Origin: Sitta carolinensis
Taxonomy: Eukaryota > Chordata > Aves > Passeriformes > Sittidae
Direction: 5' to 3'
DNA length: 64,000 bases
Assembly: GCA_032173965.1 (NCBI GenBank)
Contig: JAVUNC010000025.1
Span: 15,080,001 to 15,144,000 of the forward strand
Each line of letters opens with the position of its first letter. Position 1 is the first letter of the stretch. Shown piece by piece: positions 13,923 to 27,215 of the stretch. The notes under the pieces were generated by a model. It made no database searches. It had not been told where the DNA came from and saw only the letters and a list, made by a program, of their open reading frames with translations. The translations under genes were made by a program, and so were the position numbers.

Positions 13923-16900
13923 ATAGGGAATTCCCCTCCCCTTTCCTGTCACCTCTGCTCTGGCAGTTTGCTCCCTTGGCCTCTCCTGGGGGAATGAGGA
14001 GAGCAGAAGCAAAGTGCCACCCGAAGCTGTCCCTGCCTGCAAACGGTCCCAGGTGCCCTCGTGTGCAGCTGACTCCAAAGGGCTCCAAACTCTCACAAAC
14101 TCTCTGAAACGAGTCCCCTGAGCTGCTCCAGAGCTCCCCACTCACACAGCTCACACAGAGATGTCCTGGACACTCTAAATGTGCCCTGCTCACTTTGAGA
14201 AGACAAGCAGGAGGTGCAGAGCTTCTGGCACTGGCTTCTCTTGCAGAGGGAGGAGGGCCAGGGCTCTCCAGAGTTTTGAAGGCTGTGCCTTGGGGTTTGT
14301 GTGTCCAGTTAGAGTCACACTGAAAGAACAGCAAGTCAGGTAACTACTAGTGCCTCTTGCAAAATCTGCTTTGGTTTCCTAGCTGCAGGTCTTAAAGAGC
14401 CATTAAACATTTGAATCTTCACGAAGCAGACAAGCAGAGCTCAGTCTAATGTATTGTTATGCAGGCTGCACACAGATATAAATGCACATATACATGTTGG
14501 TGTAACATACAGAACACATATGAATGCACTGCTTGATTTGGAGAAATTAGTTTAATTTTCCTACCAATCAGATCAGAGTAGGATAATGGAAAAGAGAACC
14601 AAGTCTTAAGAACACCTTTCCCCCACCCACCTTTTCCTCCTGGGCTTAGCTTTCCTCCTGGCTGGGGAGTGGGGGCTGTGGTCAGTTCATCACATGTTGC
14701 TTCATCCAATTCTTGCTCCTTAGTGGGAGTGTTCCTCCCACCCTTCCCCTGCTCCAGCACGGATCCCTGCTCAGGAGACTCCATGAGCTCCAAGGTGAGT
14801 CCTTCTCATGGCTGCAGTTCCTCATGAGCTGTGCCAGCCTGGGGCCCTGGCACAGTGCTGGGGCCAGTCCTTCAGGAATAGGCTGCTCCCCTGAATAAAG
14901 CTCTGGATTGTGTGGATACAGAGGGGAACTCAGACTGCTGCTGGCTCTGCTGCAGCCAGGGAAGAACCCAACCCCCAGGCAGTGCTGCAGGGCTGCAGCA
15001 ATAGCAGAGCACCCCATTTCCAGGGGAGGAATGCCCCTCACCTCCTCCACGGGGATCATCCAGCTCTCCCCTTCTCTGCAGAGCTTGGGCACCCGTGAGC
15101 CCCCAAACTACTGGGTGAGCACACAGGTTATATGAGATTACTCAGGCAGAATAACCCCCAGCACAGAACACCAGCACCTGCCCACAGTGAGAGCACTGAG
15201 ATCACCACAGAAATGCTGTCACAGGAGAGATCCTGCACCACTAAAACGTGAGTCCCATCCCACACGAGCCACTCATGCAACCAGCCAGGCTGCTGTAGGC
15301 TGCTGCCAGCATGAGTCAGCCCTCAAAAGTCAGCCAGCAGGCTGAAGATTTGCCCTGAGGCAGAATGCAAACGCTTGTGCCAAGATATGATGCATTTCAT
15401 GGCTCTTCCCCTCCTTGCCTAACTGACTTGCAAGAATTTTTTCAGAAATTGGCCCCATTTTTAATCTGTTCAGTAGAGTGCCTGCATAGTTTATGTACTG
15501 GAAAAATTGCACATGTTCTTTAAAAGTTGTGTCCAATTTAAGTAACAGCACACAGCTTGATTAACTCATTCATCTATAGAGACTGCGGAGTTAAACTGAA
15601 TTTTTAGCTAAAGACAAAAATGAGGAAGCAAGAATAAGAACATAATAATATGTTGCACACATTGAGCTATGTTATACTCTTCAGAGAAGCATATTTTAGC
15701 AGATATTTATAGCAGTGGTTTAGACTATCCCACACCACCCCCAAGTAAGTTTTTGAAGGAGAAGATGGAAGATAAGGAATGAAAAGTACTGGTAGAATAA
15801 ACTTGGAGAAACACAAACAAATAAACAATAAACCAACCAATTAAAAAAAAAAAAATCACAACAAGCCTGATATTTGGTTGGTTTTCTTGGTTTTGTTTTG
15901 GTTTTTTTTAACAACAACATTGAAAGCAAAAAGAAAAGAACCAAATCCCTCACTCCAAACTAAATCTAATAATAAATGTAATGTAATCTTCAAGCCAAAC
16001 TCTTGGCTTGGCACCCAGGAGTGCTGAGTTTGGATGCTCCAGTATCCAACAGCTTTGTCTGAGGCTGTTCAGGGAAGCACTGCTCACACTGTACAAACTT
16101 TTTGTTGTATATTCCCCTCAGATACTGTGGCCAAAGTTTTCAGAAAGAAAAAAAGAAAAGACTGTAATGGCTTCAGACACCTAGTTAGGCAGCTTATTTC
16201 CGAAAAGTGCTGATGACCCAGGAGCTGCCATTCACTTCAAAGTGTAGGATTTGGGAATGTTTGTTGCTTTAAGATTTATGGTCTCTCTACATCCTAAATG
16301 AGAGATTCAAGAAATTACAGCAAGTAGTTCATCTCCATTAAAATTAGAAAGAAGTGCTAGACTGATTTGTGGCATCTGTTCCAGAGACCCACACGTTCAT
16401 GTCTTCATGCTGGAGGAATAAAGAGTGTAAAGAAGCAAGGATACCCCAGGGAAAGCTTTGCTAAGGAGCAACAGGGCTGCTCATCACAAAATCCTCCAGC
16501 TGACAGCAGCCACAGCACACGAGAGAGGAGAGAGGATGAGAACTCTTCCTGCAGTCAGTAGTAAAGGAGCAGAATTCAGCTCACAGCTCTGAATATTCCT
16601 GTCAGGGAGCCAGCTTAGCAACACTGTGTAAAAACAGAATGGCAAGCTGGGCAATGAGAGACCAAGACAGCATGTGGAAATCATAGCTAAACAAAATAAC
16701 ACCATCAGGAGCAAAAACTGGGATTCAAACGTGGCAGAGAATTCTTACCATGGAGCAAAGCTGTTGCAGAGCCAAGCTGAGAGACCAAACCTACAAAACC
16801 TCCACAAAAGCCCCTAACATTCAGGTATTGACACCCACAGGGATTTTGGGGATTGACAGGTCACCAAAATAAATGCATTATTTCACTGCAGGCAGGACAG

Positions 16901-16965
16901 CTCCCCAGTGCTTCCTGAAAATATGGCATGTTCCACCTGTGAGTGTTTTCTCCTCTTCCGAGGAA

Positions 16966-17030
16966 ACAAAAAAAGAAAAAAAAAAAAAAAGGTGAAAAAA
17001 AAGGAAAAAAAAAAAAGAAAAAAAGATAGC
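16966..17030. repeat. A-rich low-complexity tract
   Basis: A runs interrupted by single G or GG; minus-strand frames through it read as phenylalanine strings and are compositional artefacts. Confidence 0.9.
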
Positions 17031-17954
17031 AATTGCAAAGGGTAAGAGTCCATAAAGGGATGTCACTGTTAGCAACCTGAGTGACAGACAGGAAGGAGAT
17101 TTCCACAGTTGGCATTTGGTGAATTGCAAGCTATAAAAACTGTTTGGAGATTGGCTGGGTTGTCTGCAGTTTCTGGGGACAGCAATTTAATTCTGTCTGT
17201 TACTAAAAGATCTTATTGTATTTGTATTATTTATTTCAGAATTTCTTCCTATACCAAAGTAAAGTAAGAAAACAGAACAAATCACACTTCTTACCAGGTT
17301 ATTTTTTCAGTGATTGCACAACTAGAAAGGTGATTTTAATATCTCAGGTTTCTTTGCACCTATAATTGAAAAAAAAATAAATAAAAATTACTCTTATAGT
17401 GATCTTCCTTTCACCTGATTTATTTTGCTTTTATTGTGCTTTTGTACAGTTATTTTCCCCTTTTAAATCTGCAAGTTTCTATTATAATGCATCTATGCTG
17501 AAGCTGTGCCTGAATAATCCTAGGCTGCAGTACCAAGTGGTCTATTTAGCTGAACTGGAGAAAGAAAATCCTTTCCTGCACCAAGAAAGCTCCCAGAGAA
17601 AATACAAATAAAATCTTTCTGAAAAAAAATTCTTCTGGTAATTCAAGGAATTTCATACATAAATATTGGCTACCCCCTCTTCCCAACATCCTCCTGCTCC
17701 TCAACTTCACACCTTTTTCCTCTTTTGCTGTTCAAGACTTTGTTTGATGCTAAAATCAGACATTGAGATCTGGTTTATCTGCTTTGGAACTTCTCTATTC
17801 AGCAAGGCCTGGGAGCATAAATAACATTTCTGTGCCTCTAGAGATCCTATTACATTTTAAGCTGGCACTTGAGGGGATGGGAGAAAGGAGAAGTCTCACT
17901 AATTTACACTTGGCAGATTTTTTTGTTAAAAAAGTGTAATTTTTTTCTTATAAA

Positions 17955-17955
17955 T

Positions 17956-17987
<32 letters not shown>
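17955..17987. repeat. Compound (AC)n(AT)n microsatellite
   Basis: A run of alternating AC dinucleotides passes directly into alternating AT. Likely length-polymorphic. Confidence 0.95.
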
Positions 17988-18361
17988 CTATCTCCATCCT
18001 GGATAGATGGAAAATAAAAGGAAAAGCTAAAGCAGCTCAAGCTGTTTAGCAAGTTGAAACTATTTAAGTAATAAGCCCTTTGAAATATCATTTCACCAAC
18101 TCGTTTTATTGTGTTTATATTTAAAAGGAAGAGACAGTTCAGTCTTTGATATACACCTAAGAAATTTACCTGCATTATATAGTTAAAGGAAATTACTTAA
18201 TGCAACAAAGAAGATGATGCTTAACTTTCCTCAGAGTGCTCTGGACCCCTTAGGAGCACTAACATCCTAACACTTCTGTTTGGTGGAAGCACTGGTTGGT
18301 TAAATTGGACATTTGGACATTTAAGAAACAGAGGCATGAATATGAGCAAAACCACCTTGTA

Positions 18362-18472
18362 CAGAACACAATTATTGTACAGAGTACAATTATTGTACAG
18401 AATACAATTATTGTACAGAATATAATTATTGTACAGAATATAATTATTGTACAGAATATAATTATTGTAAAT
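18362..18472. repeat. 18-bp tandem array (about six copies)
   Basis: The unit attattgtacagaatata repeats about six times with T/C and A/G variants, more uniform toward its right end. One further partial copy sits at 18540-18560 next to a duplicated flank. The plus frame through it reads as repeated IIVQN and is not a gene. Confidence 0.93.
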
Positions 18473-18620
18473 TACGGGCCAGCAGCAACTGCTTGGAGCA
18501 AATGTCCATCGCAGTAATGGCTTTTCTTCAGAAATTCCGTACAGAATACAATTATTATAAATTATGGGTCAGTAGTCAGTGCTTGGAGCAAATGTCCATC
18601 GCAGCAGTGGCTTTTCTTCC
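18456..18620. repeat. Two-copy duplication of an about 80-bp segment
   Basis: A block running from the last array unit through gcttggagcaaatgtccatc to gcttttcttc (about 18456-18532) recurs at about 18543-18620 with a few substitutions. It shares the 18-bp unit at its left end, so the duplication included part of the neighbouring array. Confidence 0.85.
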
Positions 18621-18995
18621 TGGGGAAAGGAGAGGGCAGCAGCAGACTTAGTCCACGAACCCTTTACCTTCCCCAGTTTCTGGAAGCCTCTTTTCTCTAA
18701 AGAAACAAAAGAAGAAAAGTTTCGTTTCTCTAAACTCATTTAAAACAGGCTCGTGTTCCTCAGGTGCCGGCACGCCCCGCTACTCCCGCAGCTTCCCAGC
18801 CGCAGGCTCGGAGCCCCGGCAGGCGGATTTCCCGGGATTTCCCCGGGGTTTCCCGGATTTCCCGGGGTTTCCCAGCTGTAGGCAGCTGGCAGCTCCTGCA
18901 GAGCCCCAGCAGATGGCAACGTTGACCTGAGCGTCCCCCGCAGTCCGAGCGGGGCTCCGGGGGATGCTCGAGTCGGGACCAGCGCTGCTGAGACA

Positions 18996-19344
18996 CCTCC
19001 GAGTGCAGAATGTGCCCAACCTCGATGGTCCAGCCTTGCTGGAAACCTCCGAGTGCAGAATGTGCCAAACCTCGATGGTCCAGCCTTGCTGAGAAACCTC
19101 CGAGTGCAGAATGTGCCAAACCTCGATGGTCCAGCCTTGCTGGAAACCTCCGAGTGCAGAATGTGCCCAACCTCGATGGTCCAGCCTTGCTGGAAACCTC
19201 CGAGTGCAGAATGTGCCCAACCTCGATGGTCCAGCCTTGCTGAGAAACCTCCGAGTGCAGAATGTGCCCAACCTCGATGGTCCAGCCTTGCTGGAAACCT
19301 CCGAGTGCAGAATGTGCCCAACCTCGATGGTCCAGCGCTGGGAT
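18996..19344. repeat. 50/51-bp minisatellite, seven copies
   Basis: The word cctccgagtgcagaatgtg starts at 18996, 19046, 19097, 19147, 19197, 19248 and 19298, giving spacings 50, 51, 50, 50, 51, 50. The extra base comes from a gctgagaaa versus gctggaaa variant at the unit junction. Units are nearly identical, so the array is young or homogenised. Frames of 77-205 aa on both strands are open only because the unit lacks stops. Confidence 0.97.
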
Positions 19345-21582
19345 ATCAAAGAATCAAAGCAATTCTTATGAGTGTCAACAAAAGAAAACACGAACAAAAA
19401 AACCCCACAGGATTTTAAAATTTTTCATTAATTTCTCAGTAAAATCAGACTACCCTAGAAGAGCTGTACTACCTGGCAGAAGAGGGATCTGTCAGACCCT
19501 CTTTAAACTGTGGGAAATGGCAAGTATTCCAGGCATAAAGCAGATCAGCTCTTTGTCCTGCACTGACCTGTGACCTCAGATCTGGCTTGAGGAATTAAAG
19601 TATTCATGTACCAGATCCAGAAAAATCTTATGTTATTTAGCATATTCTATCTGTGGCACACTGGTTTGGTTTGGTTTTTTTGTGTGTGTATTCTAACTAT
19701 CAAATGCTCAGCACCCAACTCTGACTAATCCTGACACCTTTCTGAGCTCACCAAGTTTCTTAGTGCCATTCCAAGAAATAAACCATACAGGAAGCATCCT
19801 CTCAGTCCAAATCATGGAAGCCATAGCTCTTGTGGAACAACTTCCCTCACCAGAGCTCAAGAGGCAGCACAGAACAGTTAACATGCACACCACTCACCCC
19901 TACCCAGTGCTCTTAGAGGAGAGGTCTGACCACATCTTTTCTACTGCCAAGGAAATAGCTGCCATCTCACAGAAATACCTGGCATTACTGACATTATTCC
20001 TGTGCAACATCTCTTCTCCCTCTTTCTCTCTCCATAGTGCAATTAGTTGCTATGAAATCTCAAGAATGCCAGTGATTGATTTTGAAAGTCAGTGAATATC
20101 TAGTGTGTATCTAATAAGCAGCAAAATGAGGCAGATGTTGACAACAAGCAAAACGACAGCACAATAAAAATGACTGACACATAAAAAGAAGCTCAGATTT
20201 GTTAAAAGAAAACAACAAAACACAAAAACACAAGCATAAAGTGCCACTACTTCCTCCTCCAGCTTGTTTGCAAAACCCATCTTGCTGGTGAAACACCAGA
20301 GCACATTGCTCACAGTGGGAAGAATCCTGCTTTCATTGCAAGTAATGCTTTGCTACCAAGGACACGAGCAAACACAGATAATCCTGGTGGTTCCCACTCT
20401 GCAGGCACTTGCTGTGAGGAGAAGAGGGGAAGGCAGCCTTGGCAGCCACCTCGAAGCACTCACCCTGCAAGGATGAGGCAGCAGCATTGCCTGGGGCAAA
20501 GAACCACAGCAATCATTCCTTGTGGCACTGACAGCTTTTTGTAAGTGAGAGGGCTAAAGAGAGAAACTTGACATCAGTAGCAGTAATTCCACCCATGCCA
20601 GCTCTCCTTTCCAAATCCAGCCTTTGAAGGACCCTGAGCAGAGAGGTGAAGCAAACCTTTCCAGTTCTGTCAAAAGCAGCAGGGGAAGAGGCTCTGCTCG
20701 TGCAGTGGTTTCAGATGAACTGGTCCCCGAGGCACCAGGGCACAGCACAGGGATCTCCTGCCTCACACAGCACCAGGCTGACAGATGGTGCAGGTGCTCG
20801 TGCTCTCTAGAGGCAAGATGATGCTACTGAGAATTGTGTCTGCAGTGCAAGATTTATAGCAGAGAAATGGAACCATGCCACTGACTGAGGTATTTTGTTG
20901 TTGTGCCATGTCCCTAAGCTCCTGTCTACTCCTCTTCACATCAACCTTATTTTTCTCTCTCCCCCTCCCCTGCTCCATCTTGCAGCAGCTCCCTGGTGAC
21001 ATCCCATTTGCCTTTTTCCACAGAGCTCCCAGCAGCAGCAGCAGCACTCAGACCACGCAGCAAGCTCTGTGGAGCTGAGCTCTCAGCTCTGTGAGCACAC
21101 AGAGCACACACAGACAAGCCAAGGGGAAGGGGCACTGTGGTGGGTCAGTGCCTGCTCACCTCTTCCCTATCAACACAGGTCTGGAGTTTATTTCTGATCC
21201 AACCTCAAATGTGCTTGAAGATAGCACAGCAAAAGTGCAGAAAGAAACAAAGCAGCAATTAAACTGCCATGAGAAATCTTTCTGATACAAGACAGTCCAA
21301 GCCTCCTTCTAAGCTCGTGCAACTCTCCACTTTCACAAAGCTCTAGACTTTGTATGCAGTGTATCTTGGAGCATGAGTTTCTATCCCTCCTGCAGCACCT
21401 GGCAAGAGTAATTCAGCCTTGAGAAAGGGCAGGAATAAATCAACAGGTGCTTGTTGAAAGAAGAGGAAATGACATCAGTAATACAAGGCTGGCCTTACCC
21501 AGGAGTGAGTTACAGTGTGCAGCGTCCTGGCATGTACCCAAGGAAAAGCAGAAAAAGTATTCAGCAGATGAATAATCAAAGA

Positions 21583-21645
21583 CATATCACAAAACCACAG
21601 AATATGCTGAGTTGGAAGGGACCCACAAGGATCCATGCTGGCATA
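21583..21645 (-). mobile_element. CR1 LINE 3'-end fragment
   Basis: The segment contains cacagaatatgctgagttgg followed by aagggaccca, the reverse complement of the conserved 3' terminus of avian CR1 elements. Only this terminal scrap is recognisable, in minus orientation. CR1 copies are typically truncated at the 5' end, which fits. Confidence 0.75.
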
Positions 21646-24600
21646 CCCGTGTTTCCTCTATGTGTGACCCAAATCTTACTCCAAGTGAACACAACTGCTG
21701 AGAAGTCAGTAAATGTGCTACTAAATCCAAGTTCAAATCTGCCTGTTTGTGTGCTAGTGGTCCCAGCTGGTCATTCACTTGTTGGATTAATTGCTGGCTG
21801 TACATGAGATACTGTGTTGAACCCACACTTCCTTGTGTCAACATTGCTTCATCCTTCTGTTAGATTATGCACTGTCTACTTCTCTAAAGAATTTCAACAA
21901 AGACCCACAGGAAATGCACATTATAGTCCCAACCCCAGTACTTCATCTTTTCCCCCCCACAAAAAGCTTTTTGTTGTGCAAAAGCACCTGCATCACAACA
22001 CATATAAATTAAGACAAGGGCCTGAATCCACAGCAGTCAGGAGAGGGATGGAGTTGCAGTGAGGCAACACTTGGCACTGCCCCATCCTGCTGAGGTATTC
22101 AGCTCACAGAACAGCATTCACAAATCCAAGCCAGACACCAAAATCCAGCAGAGCCTGGGGCTTAGGATCTGCCCTCTCACAGGAGCACTGGCTTTTTTTC
22201 ATACCCTGGCTGCAGAGGTGGGGAGGAAATAATTTTCAAACCCCTAAAGTAACAAAGAAATACCCAAGAAAAATGTTTCTCAAATCTGGGCTCAGATGCT
22301 GCATTCAACATTTTTGTAGTGATTTAGGTATTAATGTGTTACTATCTGTAAGAGCTGGGTTCTTTCACAAGCAGAGACATTTCACTGTCATCTCTCTGAT
22401 GGTGAAATCTCTCTCACAAAGTGGCAAACATTGAGTAGCATGCTAGCAGTGGTCACTGCACTCACTCCCTGTGTATGAAGGGGTTCACTCCCACATCCCC
22501 AAACCTTCCAGGAGAGCAACATTACAACCAGGCTGTTGATCACACTGAGGGAGGATTCTTCACTTCTCTTCTGAGCCTGCTAGTCAAGGCAAAGAGGATG
22601 CACACAATGCAGTAACTCTTCCCTAAGACAAGGACATGAGAGGTAGACAGGAATCCTGACCTCCCTTTGTTCCTAACTCTACCAGTTTTTTCTTTTAACT
22701 ACATTAGTCTGTCAAGAAACAGTAACCCACAAACAAATTTTCCCTCTTCCAAATCCTTGTTTCCTACCTCCTCATGAACACAGTTTCTCACACACACAAA
22801 GCTGCCCTTGGAACCCTAAGAGCTGTTTTTGAAACTGGAGCTCCACAAGTCAGACAGGACACAGTTTCACAGGGGAAAAAAAAAAAAAAAAAAGTGTTTA
22901 CTACCCATGGCCAAGCAATAAAAATACCATTCAGGCAACTGTTCAAACTGTGGAAAGAGACCAAGTTACATGATCTCTATTTACTCCCTTCCCACACACA
23001 GGCTCCCTGGCAGACGAAACACAAGAAAGCCCCATTAGTATGCTCAGGAGGTGAAAGCTTGGGTTTGCCAGCCTTTTACCAGGCAGCATGGCCAGCATGA
23101 GCCAGAACATGTCGAGGTGCAGCCCCACAGGCTGCATATTGAGGCAGCTTCTGGCATTTTCCAGTGGCAACTGCAGGGAGCTGTCATAAACCCCATCCCA
23201 GTACAGCACGACAAACTTCCAGAAATTCAACCAGGCTGCTCAGGGAAGGGCAAACCTGAGCAGTAAATGATGTTGAAATAATCTGTATGAGCATATAAAT
23301 ATAAAGAACTACTTCCTAGCTAATTTCAGTGTGATTGGCCCCACAGCCACGGTGTGCAGGTGTGTGTGACATTCTCATGTGCTTAATTCAAAGAGGAAAA
23401 AGAGAATGCCAGCCTTCGTGCTGCCAGCACAGAGTGAGTGAATAAAGTGGCTCTGTCTCAGTTTGTCACCTGCTCCCCGAGTCAATCATGGGAAGGGCTG
23501 GGACATCCATTTTCTTTGGCATTTCACAGGGATTTGCCAGCATTCTCAGCTCTGTCTGCTCTCCTGCAGTGACAGCCTCCAGCTATTGCTGCTCCTGGCT
23601 GAGTCTTTCCATCCCTTCAGCCTGGCTCTGACCTGAATCTGCACCATTCTCCCAGGCATCTGACCACAGACCACTTTCCCCAGAGCTGTTGCCTCAAGCT
23701 CTTGTCCTTGTTGTAACCCTGGGCAGAGGCAGGAGAGGCTGGCAGAGAACACTGGTGGTGCAGGGAAAATCTGTTCCTGCACCACTCCTGACCTCCTGAT
23801 CCCGTGGCTGATAGCAAAGCTCTGCTCCACGCTTCAAGCCCTCATTTTAAACACTCCTCAGACCGAGAAGGCCTTCAGAAAAAAACCCCCAAAAAAACAG
23901 AACCTGAAATTTTCAATTTAATAAGACCTTTAGAGTGTGTGCAGTGTAAAACATCCTGTTTAACCTATCATTTGATCAAATACAGAAGACTTAGACAAAA
24001 AGGTTGCTATTAGACACAGAAATGCAACAACTGAAATGTCAGATTCTTGCTGTAAAGCACAGAGAAGTTACAATAGTAACAGTAAGTTATGTTAGTAGCT
24101 GTGCACCAAAATCAATGCTCATTTTTCATTCTTCCCAAATATTTCCTGAGAGCAATTGAACCATTCCTCTTTTCACTGAAATTTCGAAAATATAGATATT
24201 TTTGATGCGCACACCTGGAACAGAATTTAATTCTCTCTTGAAGTGGCTTAATGGTTAAAAAATAGCACCAGGATCTAGGAGACATCATGCAGTTATAAAT
24301 ACATAAAATACTTTACCCACTCATACTTTAAATTGGATTAGAGCATGGCCAGTCAATGCTGCAGGACAAATATTTGGCAATAGCCACAGCCAACTGCCAT
24401 GCCAGAAATCTATTAGGCAGAAGAGAAGAGAGAGCTGCTCATCTCATGCACATTTCATGTCAAAATATATCATCTGTGACTGCACATCACACCTCAGCAC
24501 GGCTTTGTGTGGAAGATAAAACACTCTGCTTTACAGCATTATAGATGTTTGCCAAATGCCTTAATTGCCCTGTCTTCTTTCAAAGTGGCACTTTATTATT

Positions 24601-25567
24601 AGCTTGCAGAGTGCACTATGTAAGGCAGATCATTTTTTCCTGATTCTTTATTGACATCTTAAAAAATCTGTATTTTTCTAATATTCCCTTGCATTAGAAG
24701 AGTGTCTGCTTTACCTCAGCATTCAGTGATGAACAGCCACAGTCAGCTCCTCGTTACTATGGCAATATTACATAGGAGGTACAGAAACAGACTGATGCTT
24801 TTATCTTCTCCCTTTGTACCTAGCATATGCTCACTTCCCCCCTCCCCTCTTTATTTTTGAACAAAACAGCCACAAAGAGGGATGGTGAACCATTCAGAAA
24901 TCAAAACAGAGGGGTTTTTATTAACTTTGTTGTTATATTAACCGAGGATAAATTACAGGTCTATGAATGAGACGTAAACACCAAAGACTTCCAGATACGT
25001 TTGTAAACAAAGCATGTTCATTTTTTTTTCCTTGGGGGGAAAAAACAAAAGAAGCCTTAGTGACCCACTCTGCTTGCTTCTCAAGCAAACAACCCCTGTG
25101 CTCTGTAGCTGTACCCAGGCCAGTGAGAGCAAGGATCACTGTTTGCCCTGAAAACAGCCAAACCAGCCAGTGCAGACACCTCTGTCTGTGCCAGCTGCTG
25201 TAAAATCCCATTTTTATGTGACCCCAGCCAAGAGGGAGAAGCAGAGCAGGCTCCTGCATGCCTGCTCACCCCTAGTCGTTTGTTTCTGAGCAGTTTAAGC
25301 CCACCACTCTGACTGCCCCCGAGGTTTACAGCCCAACATCTCATTTGCATCCTGTGCGAGCTCTCCCCGCTGGTCCCAGCCTGAGCCAAAGGTTTCCAGT
25401 TTGGGGGGCAGGCATGGAAAGCAGCTCCCACAGCCGGGGATCAGCGGTGGAACAGCGTGGCCACACTTTGTGGAGCCCCTTTTGTTCTGCCTGCAATCTG
25501 TAATCGGACACCACAGGTTAGAGATGCAGCTGCTGCCTTCGAATTTCTTTTCAGGTTCATCAAAAAG

Positions 25568-25608
<41 letters not shown>
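25568..25608. repeat. Poly(A) tract, about 41 bases
   Basis: The longest homopolymer in the window. No retrogene or SINE body was recognised upstream, so its origin is unknown. Confidence 0.92.
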
Positions 25609-25612
<4 letters not shown>

Positions 25613-27090
25613 GGAACAATTCTCCCCTACAAAAATCAGCTCTTCCAACTCAAGAAATGTGTGTTTAGGATCTCTAACATGACACACTCTGGTTGCTCAT
25701 TCTGGTGAGAGCACCATTTGGCAGATAACTTTCTGTAATCCATGGTTCTACTGACACTTCAGTGCTGCCCTAGACAACCCATTTTTCTTTCTTCTTTGTC
25801 CCAGTCTATAGTTACACATTCTCAGTGTATGTTCCTCTGGCTTTCAGCATTTTTCAAATACCTTTCCAGTGGAGGTAGAGACTCCTGTACCTCCACTGGC
25901 AGGATGGAATTGTATTGTGCATTACCACACTTAAGCCTATAGACCATTGGTTTATTCTTTCAGAAATTTAATTAAGCTCTTAAACATAACCTGCATTTTC
26001 CAAAGAATCCACAAATTGCAAGATTTTTATCTTAGACGTCTGAGAGAAGCAATATTGCAGCACATGTTCCCTAAGAGCCCCGGAAAAAGAAAAAAAGAAG
26101 AGACCCCAGCAGTAAACTGTCAGTGTGACCCACAGCAAGGTTACCAATAAGCATGTGAATAACAGATCTTGCCCAGAAAACTTTCCCAACATGCCAGGAG
26201 CCAAAAACCAGTCCAAAAAGCATTGTAAGCATCAATACAAATTCAATATTTACTGTTTCACAGTAATTGCAGCCTGCTATATTGCCAGTTTAAATTACAG
26301 ATATCATGATGATCATTAAGAGTATCTGGGTCAGACTATTTCCCATTTTGACAGAATCTTTTTGTAGCCTCACTGGGAAAAAAATAAGAAGACCTGAGAT
26401 TGAAAACAATAGACTAATGTTTTCCATGTACTTGTAATTTGAAGGAATTACTTGCTAATGACATCTTGTGCATTATCCTTCAGATACAATTGCCAAGCCA
26501 AATTATTTCTACCCTGAAATTACCTGAGTGAAGTCTACACACACATTCCTCAAAGCTAAAGAAGCTCAGTGACCACTAGGAATTGAAAAATATCCATTTT
26601 CCACAGACCAGCTGGTCGAACACAGTGAGCAGTACAAGATACTGTGCTTAAAAATAAGTACTTAACACCAGGGCATCAGCATTCCTGTTAATGATGATTG
26701 TGCACAGGGTTTGTGCCCATCCTCAGAAGAGATTTCAGCACTGCAAACTGATATGGGGAAGGCACCAGCTGTAAATTCACTCTCCAGGTCTGTTCAGCAC
26801 TTCACATGGCAGCAAAAGAATAAACCCCAGTGACACAACAGCCTCACGAGAACATTTATTTAACTGCTGGCTCTTTTTCTGTTCCCCTTGAAACTTTGCA
26901 CTTCAGGGGAGAGAGGCTTAGCTCGCTCTCAGGAACTATATGAGAAATTGTAATAGTGGTTGCTGCACTAAAAAAAACACAGGGAGGACTGTATTACATG
27001 AGCACCTATTAAAATCTGGCTGGATCTCTGTTCAGACCTTCACATGCTAGGCACTAAGGAAACAAAATGCTCTCAGAGAACAGAGCCGTA

Positions 27091-27215
27091 ATTAGATTAT
27101 ATATATTAATAATATACTATATTATATATTTAATATATCACTATATTAATTTATATTAATATTATTATAATAATTTATATATTATATAATATAGATTATA
27201 ATATATAGATTATGC
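27091..27215. repeat. AT-only palindromic low-complexity block
   Basis: About 120 bases made almost only of A and T, rich in tatata, attaatat and their complements, so it can form hairpins or a cruciform. An A-rich run follows at 27255-27302. Confidence 0.9.

Larger units (their letters stand above)
13923..18337. other. Intergenic stretch without recognised gene
   Basis: No gene was recognised. Open frames of 115-153 aa at 13873-15092 run on both strands with no family resemblance and are taken as chance. There is an AC/AT microsatellite at 17955 and an A-rich run at 16966-17030. A good-looking acceptor-donor pair encloses 33 bases at 15082-15114 on the plus strand and is reported only as an observation. 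Confidence 0.5.

Noticed and set aside
18362..19344. Tandem arrays considered as CRISPR
   Set aside because: Units are contiguous with no unique spacers, and the genome is vertebrate.
18740..19418. Frames of up to 205 aa on both strands
   Set aside because: Repeat translation of the 50/51-bp minisatellite.
22943..23230. 95-aa minus frame (FWKFVVLYWDG...) as a processed pseudogene
   Set aside because: No family could be named, no poly(A) tail or target duplication was seen beside it, and the opposite strand is also open.
25295..25708. Frames across the 41-base poly(A) run
   Set aside because: Poly-Lys/poly-Phe artefacts of the homopolymer.
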